Positions 24,334 to 32,887 of a stretch of DNA of 64,000 bases are shown piece by piece. Location of the stretch: positions 62,001 through 126,000 of the forward strand of contig JBLZWL010000089.1 in the NCBI GenBank assembly GCA_049194865.1, given 5' to 3'. The position numbers and the translations under genes were made by a program. The notes under the pieces are model-generated. The model saw nothing but the letters and a program-made list of their open reading frames with translations, searched no databases and had not been told where the DNA came from. Numbering within the stretch: the stretch's first letter is position 1; each line of letters begins with the position of its first letter. The stretch is from Myxococcus terminator_A. Lineage in GTDB: Bacteria > Myxococcota > Myxococcia > Myxococcales > Myxococcaceae.

Positions 24334-25542
24334 TCACGGCGCGCCCCCGAGCAACATCGCGATGTCCATGGGTAGCACGCGCGCCAGCCAGGGCCCGAGC
24401 AGCATCACCTCCAGCCCCGCCAGCGCCAGCCAGGGGCCGAAGGGGATGTTGGTGGGCCCGGGCACCCACTCCTCTTCCTCGCCCGTCTCGTCATCCATGG
24501 GCGCGTCGGGAATCGGCTGGAACAGCAGGCACCAAGGCACCAGCAACAAGCGCTTCCAGAGTGCAATCCCAGGTCGAGTGAACTCCCACGTCATCGTGGA
24601 CTCGGGATCAGCCTCCTGTGTGCCCTCGGTCGCGGCCGTCGTCGCACCCGCTCCGGCGAGAGGCGCGTCATTCGGCGGATCAGCGGGCAGCGCCGCACCC
24701 TCAGGGGGCGTGACACGTTCGTCACCGAGAGCCAGAGACGCGCCCTCGGGAGGCGCGCCCTTCGGGGCCTCCGGGGGCGGCGCCACGCCCTCGGGAGTCT
24801 TCACGGGCCCGGCGTCGGGAGGTGTCGATGGCCCCGCGCGACCGGTGAGTCCGAGCATGGCGATTCCCACCACAGCGCCTTGCAGCGAGGACAGGAAGAG
24901 GATGCCCAGCAGCGCCCGCCAGGACAGGAAGGCGCCCAGCAGCGCGACGAGGAACTTGTCGCCGCCGCCCAGCGCTTCCTTCCGGAAGACCTTCCAGCCC
25001 ACGTACTCCATCAGGCGGAAGGTGAGGAAGCCGATGATCGCCCCCAGCGTGGCGTCCACCACCGCATCCGCGCCCCTGGGCACCGCGAGCACCAGCCCCG
25101 CGGCGATGCCCGGCACCGTGAGCGAGAACGGTAGAATCCAGTGCGCCAGATCAATGAAGGTGAGCGGAATCAGCAGCGACACGAGCACGAGTGCGGGAAA
25201 CAGCTCGTACGTCCACCCGAACCTGCGCAGGCACGCCAGGAAGAGCAGGCCCGTGAGCAGCTCCACCAGCACGTAGCGCGGGGAGATGGGCGCGTGACAC
25301 GAACGACACCGAGCTCTCAGCGCGAGCCATGAGAGGACGGGGATGTTCTCGTACCACGACAGGACATGCCCGCACTTGGGGCAGCGCGAGCCGGGGCGGA
25401 CGATGCTCAGTCCCTCCGGGACGCGGGCAATAACGACATTGAGGAAGCTGCCGATACACAGGCCGAGGACCAGGAGGAAGGCGGTGAAGAGGGGCCCGGC
25501 CCAGCCCGGCACGAGGGAGAAGTCCGTCACGGAGCCGGGCAT
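24334..25542 (-). CDS. pilD: Prepilin peptidase/N-methyltransferase PilD with a large loop insertion
   Basis: 402 residues against about 290 for typical PilD. It cleaves the PilA leader and N-methylates the new terminus in the inner membrane. The cytoplasmic zinc loop has CPKC and CRSC; the two catalytic aspartates of the TFPP family are in FIDLAHW and GGGDKF. The extra length is a Pro/Ala/Glu-rich, probably disordered stretch of about 100 residues (about 232-335) between the sixth membrane helix and a re-entrant end (ALAGLEVMLLGPWLA). It is divergent from pilA. Confidence 0.95.
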   Translation of the reverse strand: MPGSVTDFSLVPGWAGPLFTAFLLVLGLCIGSFLNVVIARVPEGLSIVRPGSRCPKCGHVLSWYENIPVLSWLALRARCRSCHAPISPRYVLVELLTGLLFLACLRRFGWTYELFPALVLVSLLIPLTFIDLAHWILPFSLTVPGIAAGLVLAVPRGADAVVDATLGAIIGFLTFRLMEYVGWKVFRKEALGGGDKFLVALLGAFLSWRALLGILFLSSLQGAVVGIAMLGLTGRAGPSTPPDAGPVKTPEGVAPPPEAPKGAPPEGASLALGDERVTPPEGAALPADPPNDAPLAGAGATTAATEGTQEADPESTMTWEFTRPGIALWKRLLLVPWCLLFQPIPDAPMDDETGEEEEWVPGPTNIPFGPWLALAGLEVMLLGPWLARVLPMDIAMLLGGAP

Positions 25543-25690
25543 CCTAGCGTCGCGGCATCAGGAGGACAGCATCGCGGATCGACGATTTCCGTCAGGCGCG
25601 GTGACAATTTTTGGCAGCCAGGGGGACGGGCGGACGAGATCCAGTGTGCCCCTCTGTGAGAATTCATCGGGTTGGGGCGACTGTTGGCCA

Positions 25691-25706
25691 TGGCACCGTT
25701 CGTGCT
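25691..25706 (+). promoter_or_regulatory. Sigma-54 (-24/-12) promoter of pilA
   Basis: TGGCAC-N7-TGCT with the invariant GG (25692-25693) and GC (25704-25705) exactly 12 bases apart, matching the TGGCACG-N4-TTGCW consensus in all but two positions. Transcription would start near 25717, about 43 bases before the pilA ATG. This fits the known PilS/PilR control of pilA in M. xanthus. Confidence 0.92.
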
Positions 25707-25759
25707 ATAAATCCAGGCAGTCGTTCAACCCCCCTCTGCACCTGCGGAGCACTCCCGAC

Positions 25760-26350
25760 ATGCTGAACCGTCTCCTGAAGAAGAAGGGTGGCTTCACCCT
25801 CATCGAGCTGATGATCGTCGTCGCCATCATCGGCATCCTGGCGGCCATCGCCATCCCGAACTTCATCCGCTTCCAGGCCAAGTCCAAGCAGTCCGAGGCC
25901 AAGACGAACCTGAAGGCCATCTTCACGGCCCAGAAGGCGTACTTCGGCGAGAAGGACAAGTACGTCTCCGACTTCAAGGTCGTCGGCTTTGATCCGGAGC
26001 CGGGCAACCGCTTCAGCTACTCCATCAACGGTGGCTGCAACCTGGCGCAGGAAGCGTCTCCGACGGGCCGCACCTACGGCGCCGGCTGCATCGGCCAGGA
26101 CCTGGCGCGCTTCGCCAAGGTCCCGGATGCTCCGACCTACCCGATGGCCGCCAAGATCGCGGGCCAGTGCCCGAGCTGCGACTTCAGCGCCGTGGCCGTG
26201 GGCAACGTGGACAACGATTCCGCCGCGGACACCTGGGGCATCACCTCGGTCGCCACCACGAGCACCGTCCTCATCAACCCCTGCGGCATTGACAGCCCGA
26301 ACGTCGGTGGTGGTGAGCCGGGCAACGCCTACAACGACGTGAGCTGCTAA
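25760..26350 (+). CDS. pilA: Type IV pilus major pilin PilA
   Basis: 196 residues. A short 11-residue leader (MLNRLLKKKGG) precedes the cleavage site; the mature protein starts at Phe12 with Glu5 (FTLIELMIVVAIIGILAAIA), the hallmark of type IVa pilins, then the long N-terminal helix. Six cysteines occur in the globular part (near GGC, AGC, QCPSC, NPC and the C-terminal VSC), as I recall for M. xanthus PilA, so up to three disulfides are possible. PilD upstream would process it. The ATG at 25760 is the only one compatible with a leader peptide. Confidence 0.98.
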   Translation: MLNRLLKKKGGFTLIELMIVVAIIGILAAIAIPNFIRFQAKSKQSEAKTNLKAIFTAQKAYFGEKDKYVSDFKVVGFDPEPGNRFSYSINGGCNLAQEASPTGRTYGAGCIGQDLARFAKVPDAPTYPMAAKIAGQCPSCDFSAVAVGNVDNDSAADTWGITSVATTSTVLINPCGIDSPNVGGGEPGNAYNDVSC

Positions 26351-26356
26351 TCACGG

Positions 26357-26386
26357 CATGACCCCGCTTTCCGGCGGGGCATCATG
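26357..26386 (+). terminator. Hairpin immediately after pilA
   Basis: Stem CATGA-CCCCGC (26357-26367), 6-base loop, GCGGGG-(CA)-TCATG (26374-26386) with a 2-base bulge. It begins 6 bases past the pilA stop. No T-run follows, so it may protect the pilA 3' end or reduce read-through rather than terminate fully. Confidence 0.6.
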
Positions 26387-26396
26387 TGGTAAATTC

Positions 26397-26423
26397 GGGG
26401 CGCCCGAGAGACTCGGGTGCCCC
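26397..26423 (+). promoter_or_regulatory. Second hairpin in the pilA-pilG gap
   Basis: 12-bp stem GGGGC-G-CCCGAG (26397-26408) / CTCGGG-T-GCCCC (26412-26423), with one G-T wobble and a 3-base loop. It ends 19 bases before the pilG ATG (26443), whose AAGGAA ribosome site is at 26435-26440. It is probably an RNA element setting pilA versus pilGHI levels. Confidence 0.55.
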
Positions 26424-26442
26424 GTGTGCTTTCCAAGGAACG

Positions 26443-27363
26443 ATGCGCAAGCTGACTGCTCTGCTCTTGGTCGCTGGCCTGGTCTTGGTGGTCGTTTTGT
26501 CCGCCCAGCCGCCTCCGCCGCTTCGTCTGGATGATCGCCCCCTGCTGCCGCGAGCCGGGCTCCTCAAGGCCCTGTTCAAGGCGCAGCTCGGACTGGTGGC
26601 GGACTACTTCTGGGTGATGACCATCAACCGCGTAGGCGCGGCCAGCACCGTGTCTGAGTACCGCGACATCTACTACTACGCGGACCTCACGACAGATCTC
26701 GATCCTCGCTTCGCCAAGGTCTACACCTTCGCGGGAATCACCATCCCCATCCACCTGGGCCGCGAGCAGTACGCCAACGTCGAGGAGTCCTCGCGAATCC
26801 TCCGCAAGGGGATGGCCAACACGCCGGAAGACAAACGCATCCACTTCCAGCTCGCCTACAACCTCATGTTCTTCGAGCGGCGTTACCAAGAGGCCGCCGC
26901 CATCATCGAGGAGCTCGCTCGCGCCCCCGATGCACCGGAGTGGTACTCGGGGCTGGCGACCCGGCTGTATGCGCAGGCGGGCGACTTCGACACCAGCCTG
27001 GGGTTGGCGCAGACCATGCGCGACGGGGCGGAGGACGCCGAGACGCGTGAGTACTACGAGCGACGCGTCAACGAAATCATCCAGGAAAAGGTGCTCCAGC
27101 AGCTCGACGAGGCCCTCGAGCGGTACAAGGCCCGGGAGGGCCGCCTCCCCACGAAACTGGAGGCGCTCGTCACCTCCGGAGACCTGAGGGAGCTGCCGGC
27201 CGACCCTCTGGGTGGACAGTTCTTCCTGGGGGAGGACGGCCGGAGCTATTCAACGGCCGCGCGGTTCCGGTTGGAGATCATCTACAACGACAAGACGCCG
27301 GAGGGGGAACGCATCGTTCCCAAACCCCGAGAGACGACGAGCCATGAACCCCATCAGCCCTGA
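26443..27363 (+). CDS. pilG: PilG, pilus biogenesis protein of the PilGHI transporter
   Basis: 306 residues. N-terminal signal anchor (about residues 3-22), then a helical, TPR-like periplasmic part (about 110-190, QLAYNLMFFERRYQEAAAIIEELA). pilG lies between pilA and the ABC genes exactly as in M. xanthus, where pilG-H-I are needed for pili but the substrate is unknown. The start at 26443 is set by AAGGAA 3 bases upstream. Its 3' end overlaps pilH by 20 bases. Confidence 0.9.
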   Translation: MRKLTALLLVAGLVLVVVLSAQPPPPLRLDDRPLLPRAGLLKALFKAQLGLVADYFWVMTINRVGAASTVSEYRDIYYYADLTTDLDPRFAKVYTFAGITIPIHLGREQYANVEESSRILRKGMANTPEDKRIHFQLAYNLMFFERRYQEAAAIIEELARAPDAPEWYSGLATRLYAQAGDFDTSLGLAQTMRDGAEDAETREYYERRVNEIIQEKVLQQLDEALERYKAREGRLPTKLEALVTSGDLRELPADPLGGQFFLGEDGRSYSTAARFRLEIIYNDKTPEGERIVPKPRETTSHEPHQP

Positions 27364-28324
27364 TGCCCCCCCCATCCAAGCCCGGGGCCTCTCGAAAACA
27401 TACAAGGTAGGCTTCTGGTTCAACCGCACCGTTCGTGCCCTTCAAGGGTTGGACCTCGAAGTGGGCGCAGGACAGATTTATGGCCTGCTGGGGCCCAACG
27501 GCGCCGGCAAGTCCACGACCATCAAGATCCTGATGAACCTGGTTCGCCCCAGTGGAGGCACGGCGCTGCTGTTTGGCCAGCCCGTGGACCGTGCGGCGAC
27601 ACGCCGACTGGTGGGCTTCCTTCCAGAGAACCCCGCGCCCTACGAGTACCTCACCGGACGCGAGTTCGTGACGCTGGCGGGACAGCTCTGCGGCATGAGC
27701 GGGCATGAGCTGGATCTGAGAGTGACGGAGGTCTTGGGCGCCGTGGAGATGGGCGCCGCGGAGAAGCTCCAGATTCGTCGCTATTCCAAGGGCATGGTGC
27801 AGCGTGTGGCGCTCGCGCAGGCCCTGGTGGCCCGGCCGAAGATGCTCATCCTCGACGAGCCCACCAGCGGCCTGGACCCCGTGGGGCGGCGGCAGATGCG
27901 CGACCTCATCCTGGCCGAGCGAGACCGGGGGACCACCGTCCTGTTCTGCAGCCACATCATCCCGGACGTGGAAGCGCTGTGTGACAGGCTGGCCGTGCTC
28001 GTGGGCGGTCGTCGTGTGCGCGAGGGCAGCGTGCAGGAGCTGCTCTCCGCCCAGGTGCCCACCGTGGAGCTGGTGGTGGAGGGGCTGAAGCTGGAGCAGG
28101 TGAAGGGTCTGGGCATATCGCTGGAATCCACGCAGGCCCTGGATGGTCGGGTGCGCGTTCAGGTCTCGGACCAGGAGAGCCAGCGCTTGTTGAGTCAAGT
28201 GCTCGCGGCGGGAGGGCGCGTCAACAGCCTCCAGGCGGCGCGGTTCTCCTTGGAGCAGCTCTTCATGGATGCACTCAAGGACTCGGGACGAACGACGAGT
28301 GTCGGCGGGGAGATCAACACATGA
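27344..28324 (+). CDS. pilH: PilH, ABC transporter ATPase
   Basis: 326 residues. Single ABC domain (about 10-235): Walker A GPNGAGKST, Q-loop near LPENPAP, signature YSKGMVQRVALAQAL, Walker B MLILDEPTSGLDP and H-loop CSHIIPD; a C-terminal accessory domain of about 90 residues follows. It pairs with the PilI permease, whose start overlaps its stop (ATGA). pilH is known in M. xanthus as required for T4P biogenesis and social gliding. Confidence 0.95.
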   Translation: MNPISPDAPPIQARGLSKTYKVGFWFNRTVRALQGLDLEVGAGQIYGLLGPNGAGKSTTIKILMNLVRPSGGTALLFGQPVDRAATRRLVGFLPENPAPYEYLTGREFVTLAGQLCGMSGHELDLRVTEVLGAVEMGAAEKLQIRRYSKGMVQRVALAQALVARPKMLILDEPTSGLDPVGRRQMRDLILAERDRGTTVLFCSHIIPDVEALCDRLAVLVGGRRVREGSVQELLSAQVPTVELVVEGLKLEQVKGLGISLESTQALDGRVRVQVSDQESQRLLSQVLAAGGRVNSLQAARFSLEQLFMDALKDSGRTTSVGGEINT

Positions 28325-29088
28325 GCGCGTTCGGCGCGATGGTCTGGAACGGGTTCCGTGAGGCACGCCGCAACCGCGTCACCGTGGTGGTGGGCGCCTT
28401 CGCCGCGGTGGTGTTGTTGTCCTCGACGCTGGTGACGGAGGTGACGGTCGCGACGTTCGACCGCGTGCTCACCGATTTCGGACTGGGAATGATGAGCCTC
28501 ATCCTCGTCTTCCTCACCATCTTCCTGTCGAGCGGACTGCTGAGTCGGGAAATCGAGCGGCGCACCATCTTCCTCGTCGTGAGCAAGCCGGTGTCGCGCA
28601 CCGAGTTCCTGCTGGCGCGGCTCGCCGGCAACATGCTGACGCTCGCCGTGCTGATGGGGGCCATGATGCTCATCTTCCTCGGCCAGCTCGTGCTGTTCCA
28701 GGTGAGCGTCCAGCCCGTGCAGCTCGTCGCGGCGGTGGGCCTGTGGTTCGAGCTCCTGGTCCTGACGAGCGCGGGAATCCTCTTCTCCAGCTTCACGGGG
28801 CCCGCGGTGTCGGCCATCGCAACGACGGGCATCTACTTCGCCGGGCATCTGGCCAACGACCTCCACGACATCGCCCGGCGGCTGGACGAAGGGTCCGTGA
28901 AGGCCGTCGCGACCGGGCTCTACTACCTGCTGCCCAATCTGGAGCGGGTGAACTTCCGCCCCCATGCGACGTATGCCCTGGCGGTCGACGCCCCCACCTT
29001 CTTCTCGGGTGTGGGCTACACCCTGGGCTGGGCCGCGCTCTTCACCGCCGCCGCCATCTTCATCTTCGAGCGACGCGACTTCCGCTGA
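28321..29088 (+). CDS. pilI: PilI, ABC-2-type permease
   Basis: 255 residues with about six hydrophobic membrane helices (near residues 20-42, 56-75, 105-130, 138-160, 165-188 and 230-250). The layout is that of ABC-2 membrane components (ERRTIFLVVSKPVSR in the first cytoplasmic loop is typical). The gene is translationally coupled to pilH by a 4-base overlap. The PilG-H-I complex probably sits in the inner membrane. Confidence 0.92.
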   Translation: MSAFGAMVWNGFREARRNRVTVVVGAFAAVVLLSSTLVTEVTVATFDRVLTDFGLGMMSLILVFLTIFLSSGLLSREIERRTIFLVVSKPVSRTEFLLARLAGNMLTLAVLMGAMMLIFLGQLVLFQVSVQPVQLVAAVGLWFELLVLTSAGILFSSFTGPAVSAIATTGIYFAGHLANDLHDIARRLDEGSVKAVATGLYYLLPNLERVNFRPHATYALAVDAPTFFSGVGYTLGWAALFTAAAIFIFERRDFR

Positions 29089-29139
29089 GGCGCCACGCAC
29101 TGGCGACGGGCCCCGCCGAAGGATGATTCGCCGTGCGGC

Positions 29140-30909
29140 TCAGGGCGCGGCACTCAGGGCCTGCCGTGCCTCGCTCAACTCCCGACGCGCGAGCTCCGAG
29201 TCGGGCTGGAGCCGCAACGCTTCTTCCAGGGGGGCCACCGCCTCCGCGGGCCGCCCGAGCTGACGCATCGTCCGGCCCAGCTCCAGATGGGAATCGGCAC
29301 GCTTCGGAGCCAGCCGCACGGCCTCCTGAAAACGGGCGACCGCCTCCTCCAGTCGCTTCGCCCGGCGAAGCGCGAGCCCCAGGTTGTGGATGACCACCGG
29401 CGTATTGGGACGCAGTCGCAACGTCCTCTCGAGTTGGGGAATGGCGAGGTCCATCCGCCCCAAGAGGGCATAGGCGACGGCCAGGTCGCTCTGCGGCTGA
29501 TAGGCCCGGGGCATCGCCTGGGCCATGAACTCCAACTGGGGCAGCGCTTCTTCGGGGCGACGCGCCTTGAGGTAGGCAGCGCCCAGGTAGCCCCGGAGAA
29601 TGGGCTCCCCGGGCGTCTTGGCCACCGTGTCCTCCCATAGCGAAATATCGTCGTGCCACACGGGGACCCGGACCAGCGTCAGCACCGCGGACACCGCGAT
29701 GGCGCCTCCCGCCACCAGTCCCAGCGCGCGTGTCTGGCCGGGCCAGCGCTCCAGCAGCTGGCCCAGCACCGCGGCGGCCAGCAGACAGAACCCCACCGAA
29801 GGAAGATAGAGGAAGCGCTCTCCGTAGGCCTCCACGCCGCGAAGCTGGAGAAAGAAGACGGGCAGCAGGGGCGTCAAGAGCCACACGCCCCCGGTGAACT
29901 CCGCCCCCGCCTCGCGGCGCTTCCTCCACAACAACCCCAGTACCGCCACCAACAACACCGAGCCCAGAAGCACCTCCAACGAGGTGGGCTCCACGCGGAC
30001 GGGAATCGTCAGCACGAGGGGATGCGGCCAGAAGAGCTTGGCCCCCAGCCTCCCCGCCAGGGCCAGCAGGTGGAGCGGATACAACCCCGTCTCCCCGGAG
30101 CCCACCGGAACTGGCAGCGACAGGCCAATGGCATTCAACCGGAGCGCGGCATACCCCAGCGCGCCCAGCCCCAACGGGGCATAGCGGCGCCACCATCCGC
30201 GAACGCCTGGCGGGGACGGCGTGATGCCCGCGGCGCGGTCCGTGGCCCACAGCACCACGGGAAACACCACGGCCACCTCCTTGAACATCAGGCCGGCGAA
30301 CCACAACAGCGCGGCCCCCAGCCCTCGTCTCCAAGAGGCAGGGCCCGCCACCATGAGCCACACCGCGAGCAGCACCATGAAGGTGGCCGTCACGTCCATG
30401 CAGCCACTCACCCAGGCCACCGCCTCCGTGTGCACGGGGTGCACGGCGAAGAGGAGCGCTCCCGCCAGCGCGGCCCACCCTCTCGCGGGAGACAGCGGTT
30501 CACCCGGGCGCTGGAGGCAGGTGCGCAGCAACCAGAACACCAACGCGGACACCGCCGCATGCAGCAGCATGAGGACCAGGTGGAACCCCCACGCGGCGGT
30601 GCCAAAGAGGCTTCGTTGCACGAAGAAGAGCACATGCGCGAACGGCCGGAAGTAGCTCTCCCCGGGGCTGCGCTCCATCTGGGCGACAGGCTCGTCACCA
30701 AAGGCGAACAAGGGACGCTGGAACGCTTCCCCCAGCGCGCTCCATGACTGCAGCCAGGGGTTTTCCACCACCAGGAGCCGGTCGTCGTAGACGAGCCCGT
30801 TGAACAGGGTGCCGGAATACACGAGCACCGCCGTCAGGACGACGAGCAGCACTTGTGTTCGAGGTCGGAGAGTCACGGGGCGAGGTTCAGGGAGGAGTTG
30901 CGTCGGCAT
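29140..30909 (-). CDS. Polytopic GT-C/TMTC-like membrane protein with C-terminal TPRs
   Basis: 589 residues. About ten membrane helices (20-420), then three to four TPR repeats (about 435-580, for example NLGLALRRAKRLEEAVARFQEAVRLAP). The first loop has YDDR, the acidic pair expected of GT-C glycosyltransferases using polyprenyl-phosphate sugars, and HPVHTEAVAWVSGCMD is the conserved TMTC/DUF1736-type block. Active site would face the periplasm. Sugar and acceptor cannot be read from sequence. Convergent with pilI. Confidence 0.8.
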   Translation of the reverse strand: MPTQLLPEPRPVTLRPRTQVLLVVLTAVLVYSGTLFNGLVYDDRLLVVENPWLQSWSALGEAFQRPLFAFGDEPVAQMERSPGESYFRPFAHVLFFVQRSLFGTAAWGFHLVLMLLHAAVSALVFWLLRTCLQRPGEPLSPARGWAALAGALLFAVHPVHTEAVAWVSGCMDVTATFMVLLAVWLMVAGPASWRRGLGAALLWFAGLMFKEVAVVFPVVLWATDRAAGITPSPPGVRGWWRRYAPLGLGALGYAALRLNAIGLSLPVPVGSGETGLYPLHLLALAGRLGAKLFWPHPLVLTIPVRVEPTSLEVLLGSVLLVAVLGLLWRKRREAGAEFTGGVWLLTPLLPVFFLQLRGVEAYGERFLYLPSVGFCLLAAAVLGQLLERWPGQTRALGLVAGGAIAVSAVLTLVRVPVWHDDISLWEDTVAKTPGEPILRGYLGAAYLKARRPEEALPQLEFMAQAMPRAYQPQSDLAVAYALLGRMDLAIPQLERTLRLRPNTPVVIHNLGLALRRAKRLEEAVARFQEAVRLAPKRADSHLELGRTMRQLGRPAEAVAPLEEALRLQPDSELARRELSEARQALSAAP

Positions 30910-31023
30910 CGAGCACTCGGATTGTAGCGGCTTCCTTCAGCAGCCGGTGCCACGAGCCCCCTCGGCCATCGCCGTGGCGAGCAGGGCAACCTGTCCCCCG
31001 AGCGCAAGTCCAGCCCTCCTCCA

Positions 31024-32760
31024 TTACGAGGCAGGCAAGGGGACGAGTTCCACCTGTCCCTCGGCGGAGCGCGCGAGCCGGAAGAAGCGCCTGCCCGGCA
31101 GGAGTGCTCGGAGCCGTGGCTCCGCGCCCGGGGCATCCAGGAGCACGAGCACCGAATCCCCCAGGTCGGGACGAGGTCTGCGCCAACTGAAGACAAACGA
31201 GCCCTGGGCACGAAAACGCGGGATGGAGCTCCAGACGTTGCTGTAGGCGGGGGCCAGCACCACGGCATCGCCCAGCGCGGGGTCATCCACCAAGGCGTAG
31301 ATGCTCTCGTGAATCTCCGCCTGACGCCTCAACGCCAGTCCATTCCACACCGTGAAGGTCCCCAGCGCGAGGACCAGGACCATCGCCAGTGCCCCCACCA
31401 GGGCCTCGGTCGGGATGGAGCGCTCGCGCAGCGCGGCGAGCAGCCGGAGCAGTCCGGCGCCAGCGATGATCGCCAGCGGCACCACGGCCTCCGAGTAGTG
31501 GATGGGGCCCACCAGATGCAGCCCGTGGTCGTCGTGGATGAGCGCGACCAACAGATGAACGACGACACCCCAGCCCAGCCAACGCGTGAGCCGGTCCGCG
31601 CCCCATCCCGCGGCCACCAGGAGGATGCCCACGGGCCCCAGGAACCACAGCGCGAGCATCACCAGGTTGTAGGAGAAGTTGGCGCCGAACCGGTCCGCGA
31701 ATTGCGCCGGGCTCCAGGCACTCTTGAAGTGGGTCAGATACGGGTGGAGGACCTCGTTGTTTCCCGCGAGCCGTGGAGGCAGCACCCCACCCGTCACCCA
31801 GCTGGCATGCACCAGCGTGGCGATGAGCGGCAGCGCCAGGCCGAGCGCGACGCCCCCCAACGTGCGAGCCAGGTCTCCCCGCTTGAAGCTGGCCCCCACT
31901 TCCGCGAGCGCCAGCGGCAACACGAGCGCCCCCACCTCGAAGGGGCGGGTCATTCCCGCCAACCCGAGGGCAAGCCCCGTCCAGAACCACGCCCCCACCG
32001 TGCGGCGCTCCATCGCCGACACGAAGGCCCAGAGCGCGAGGGCCAGCATCCCTCGTGACAGCACATGCGCGTGCGTCGTGAAGGACAACAGCTCCATCAT
32101 GGGAGACGCGACCAGGAGCGCGACCGTCAGCACGGCCCCGGTGGGACCTCCTCGTCTCGCGCCCACGCCCAGGACTCCGAGCACGGCCAGCGCCGCCGCT
32201 ATCGCGAAGAGGGCGTCTCCCAATCCACTGAGCTCCGCCGCGGCCCAGGCGAGCTGCACGCCCAGCCAGTCCAACCCCGCCCACCGTCCGTCGTGTGCAT
32301 AGAGGAAGAGGTCTGGAAAGGCCTCGACCGGCAGGGGCCGAGGCATCGAGACCACTCCCGCCGCCAGCACCTGCCCTCCGAACCGCGCGGCCCCTTCGTC
32401 ATCCGTGAAGGGAAAGCCTCGCAGGAAGAAAGCGTGCCCCGCGCGCGCGAACCCGACGAAGAGGCACGCCAACATCGCGGCCCCCACCTTGCGCTCGCGA
32501 GAGGTCATCTGCATCAGCTGAGCACCGACAGAACCCACGGCGCGCGCCACCCAGGGCGCCAGCGCCACCCCCACCATGCCGGCCCCCGGAGTCAGCAGGA
32601 GCAACAACCCCAGCCAGACGTAGCCCTCACCCGCGCTCGCGTTCGTCCAGGGCGGATGGAAGGTGATGAGCAGGCCCGGCGCAGTCCGGGTGAGCCCGAA
32701 GAAGCAGGCATACAGGGTAGCGCCGCACACCAGCAGGCCGACCCGTTGTCGCGTGTTCAT
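31024..32760 (-). CDS. Polytopic membrane protein, probable GT-C glycosyltransferase
   Basis: 578 residues, about 11-12 membrane helices. A DDE motif in the first periplasmic loop (FTDDEGAARFGGQ, about residue 123) fits the GT-C active site, and a soluble C-terminal domain of about 90 residues follows the last helix. Resembles ArnT/PMT-like proteins without strong motifs. It sits 114 bases after the TMTC-like gene on the same strand and is divergent from the wecE gene with 127 bases between the starts. Function is inferred from topology and neighbours. Confidence 0.65.
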   Translation of the reverse strand: MNTRQRVGLLVCGATLYACFFGLTRTAPGLLITFHPPWTNASAGEGYVWLGLLLLLTPGAGMVGVALAPWVARAVGSVGAQLMQMTSRERKVGAAMLACLFVGFARAGHAFFLRGFPFTDDEGAARFGGQVLAAGVVSMPRPLPVEAFPDLFLYAHDGRWAGLDWLGVQLAWAAAELSGLGDALFAIAAALAVLGVLGVGARRGGPTGAVLTVALLVASPMMELLSFTTHAHVLSRGMLALALWAFVSAMERRTVGAWFWTGLALGLAGMTRPFEVGALVLPLALAEVGASFKRGDLARTLGGVALGLALPLIATLVHASWVTGGVLPPRLAGNNEVLHPYLTHFKSAWSPAQFADRFGANFSYNLVMLALWFLGPVGILLVAAGWGADRLTRWLGWGVVVHLLVALIHDDHGLHLVGPIHYSEAVVPLAIIAGAGLLRLLAALRERSIPTEALVGALAMVLVLALGTFTVWNGLALRRQAEIHESIYALVDDPALGDAVVLAPAYSNVWSSIPRFRAQGSFVFSWRRPRPDLGDSVLVLLDAPGAEPRLRALLPGRRFFRLARSAEGQVELVPLPAS

Positions 32761-32887
32761 GAAGATTCGAGCCTAGCAGCCTGGTCAGCGGACTCGCGAG
32801 GTAAAGTGGGCGAGGTCCATGAGCGTTGACTCTCCTGGACTGCATTCATCATGCTCCCGAAGTCGGCCCCCCTCTTCCAGGTGCTCA

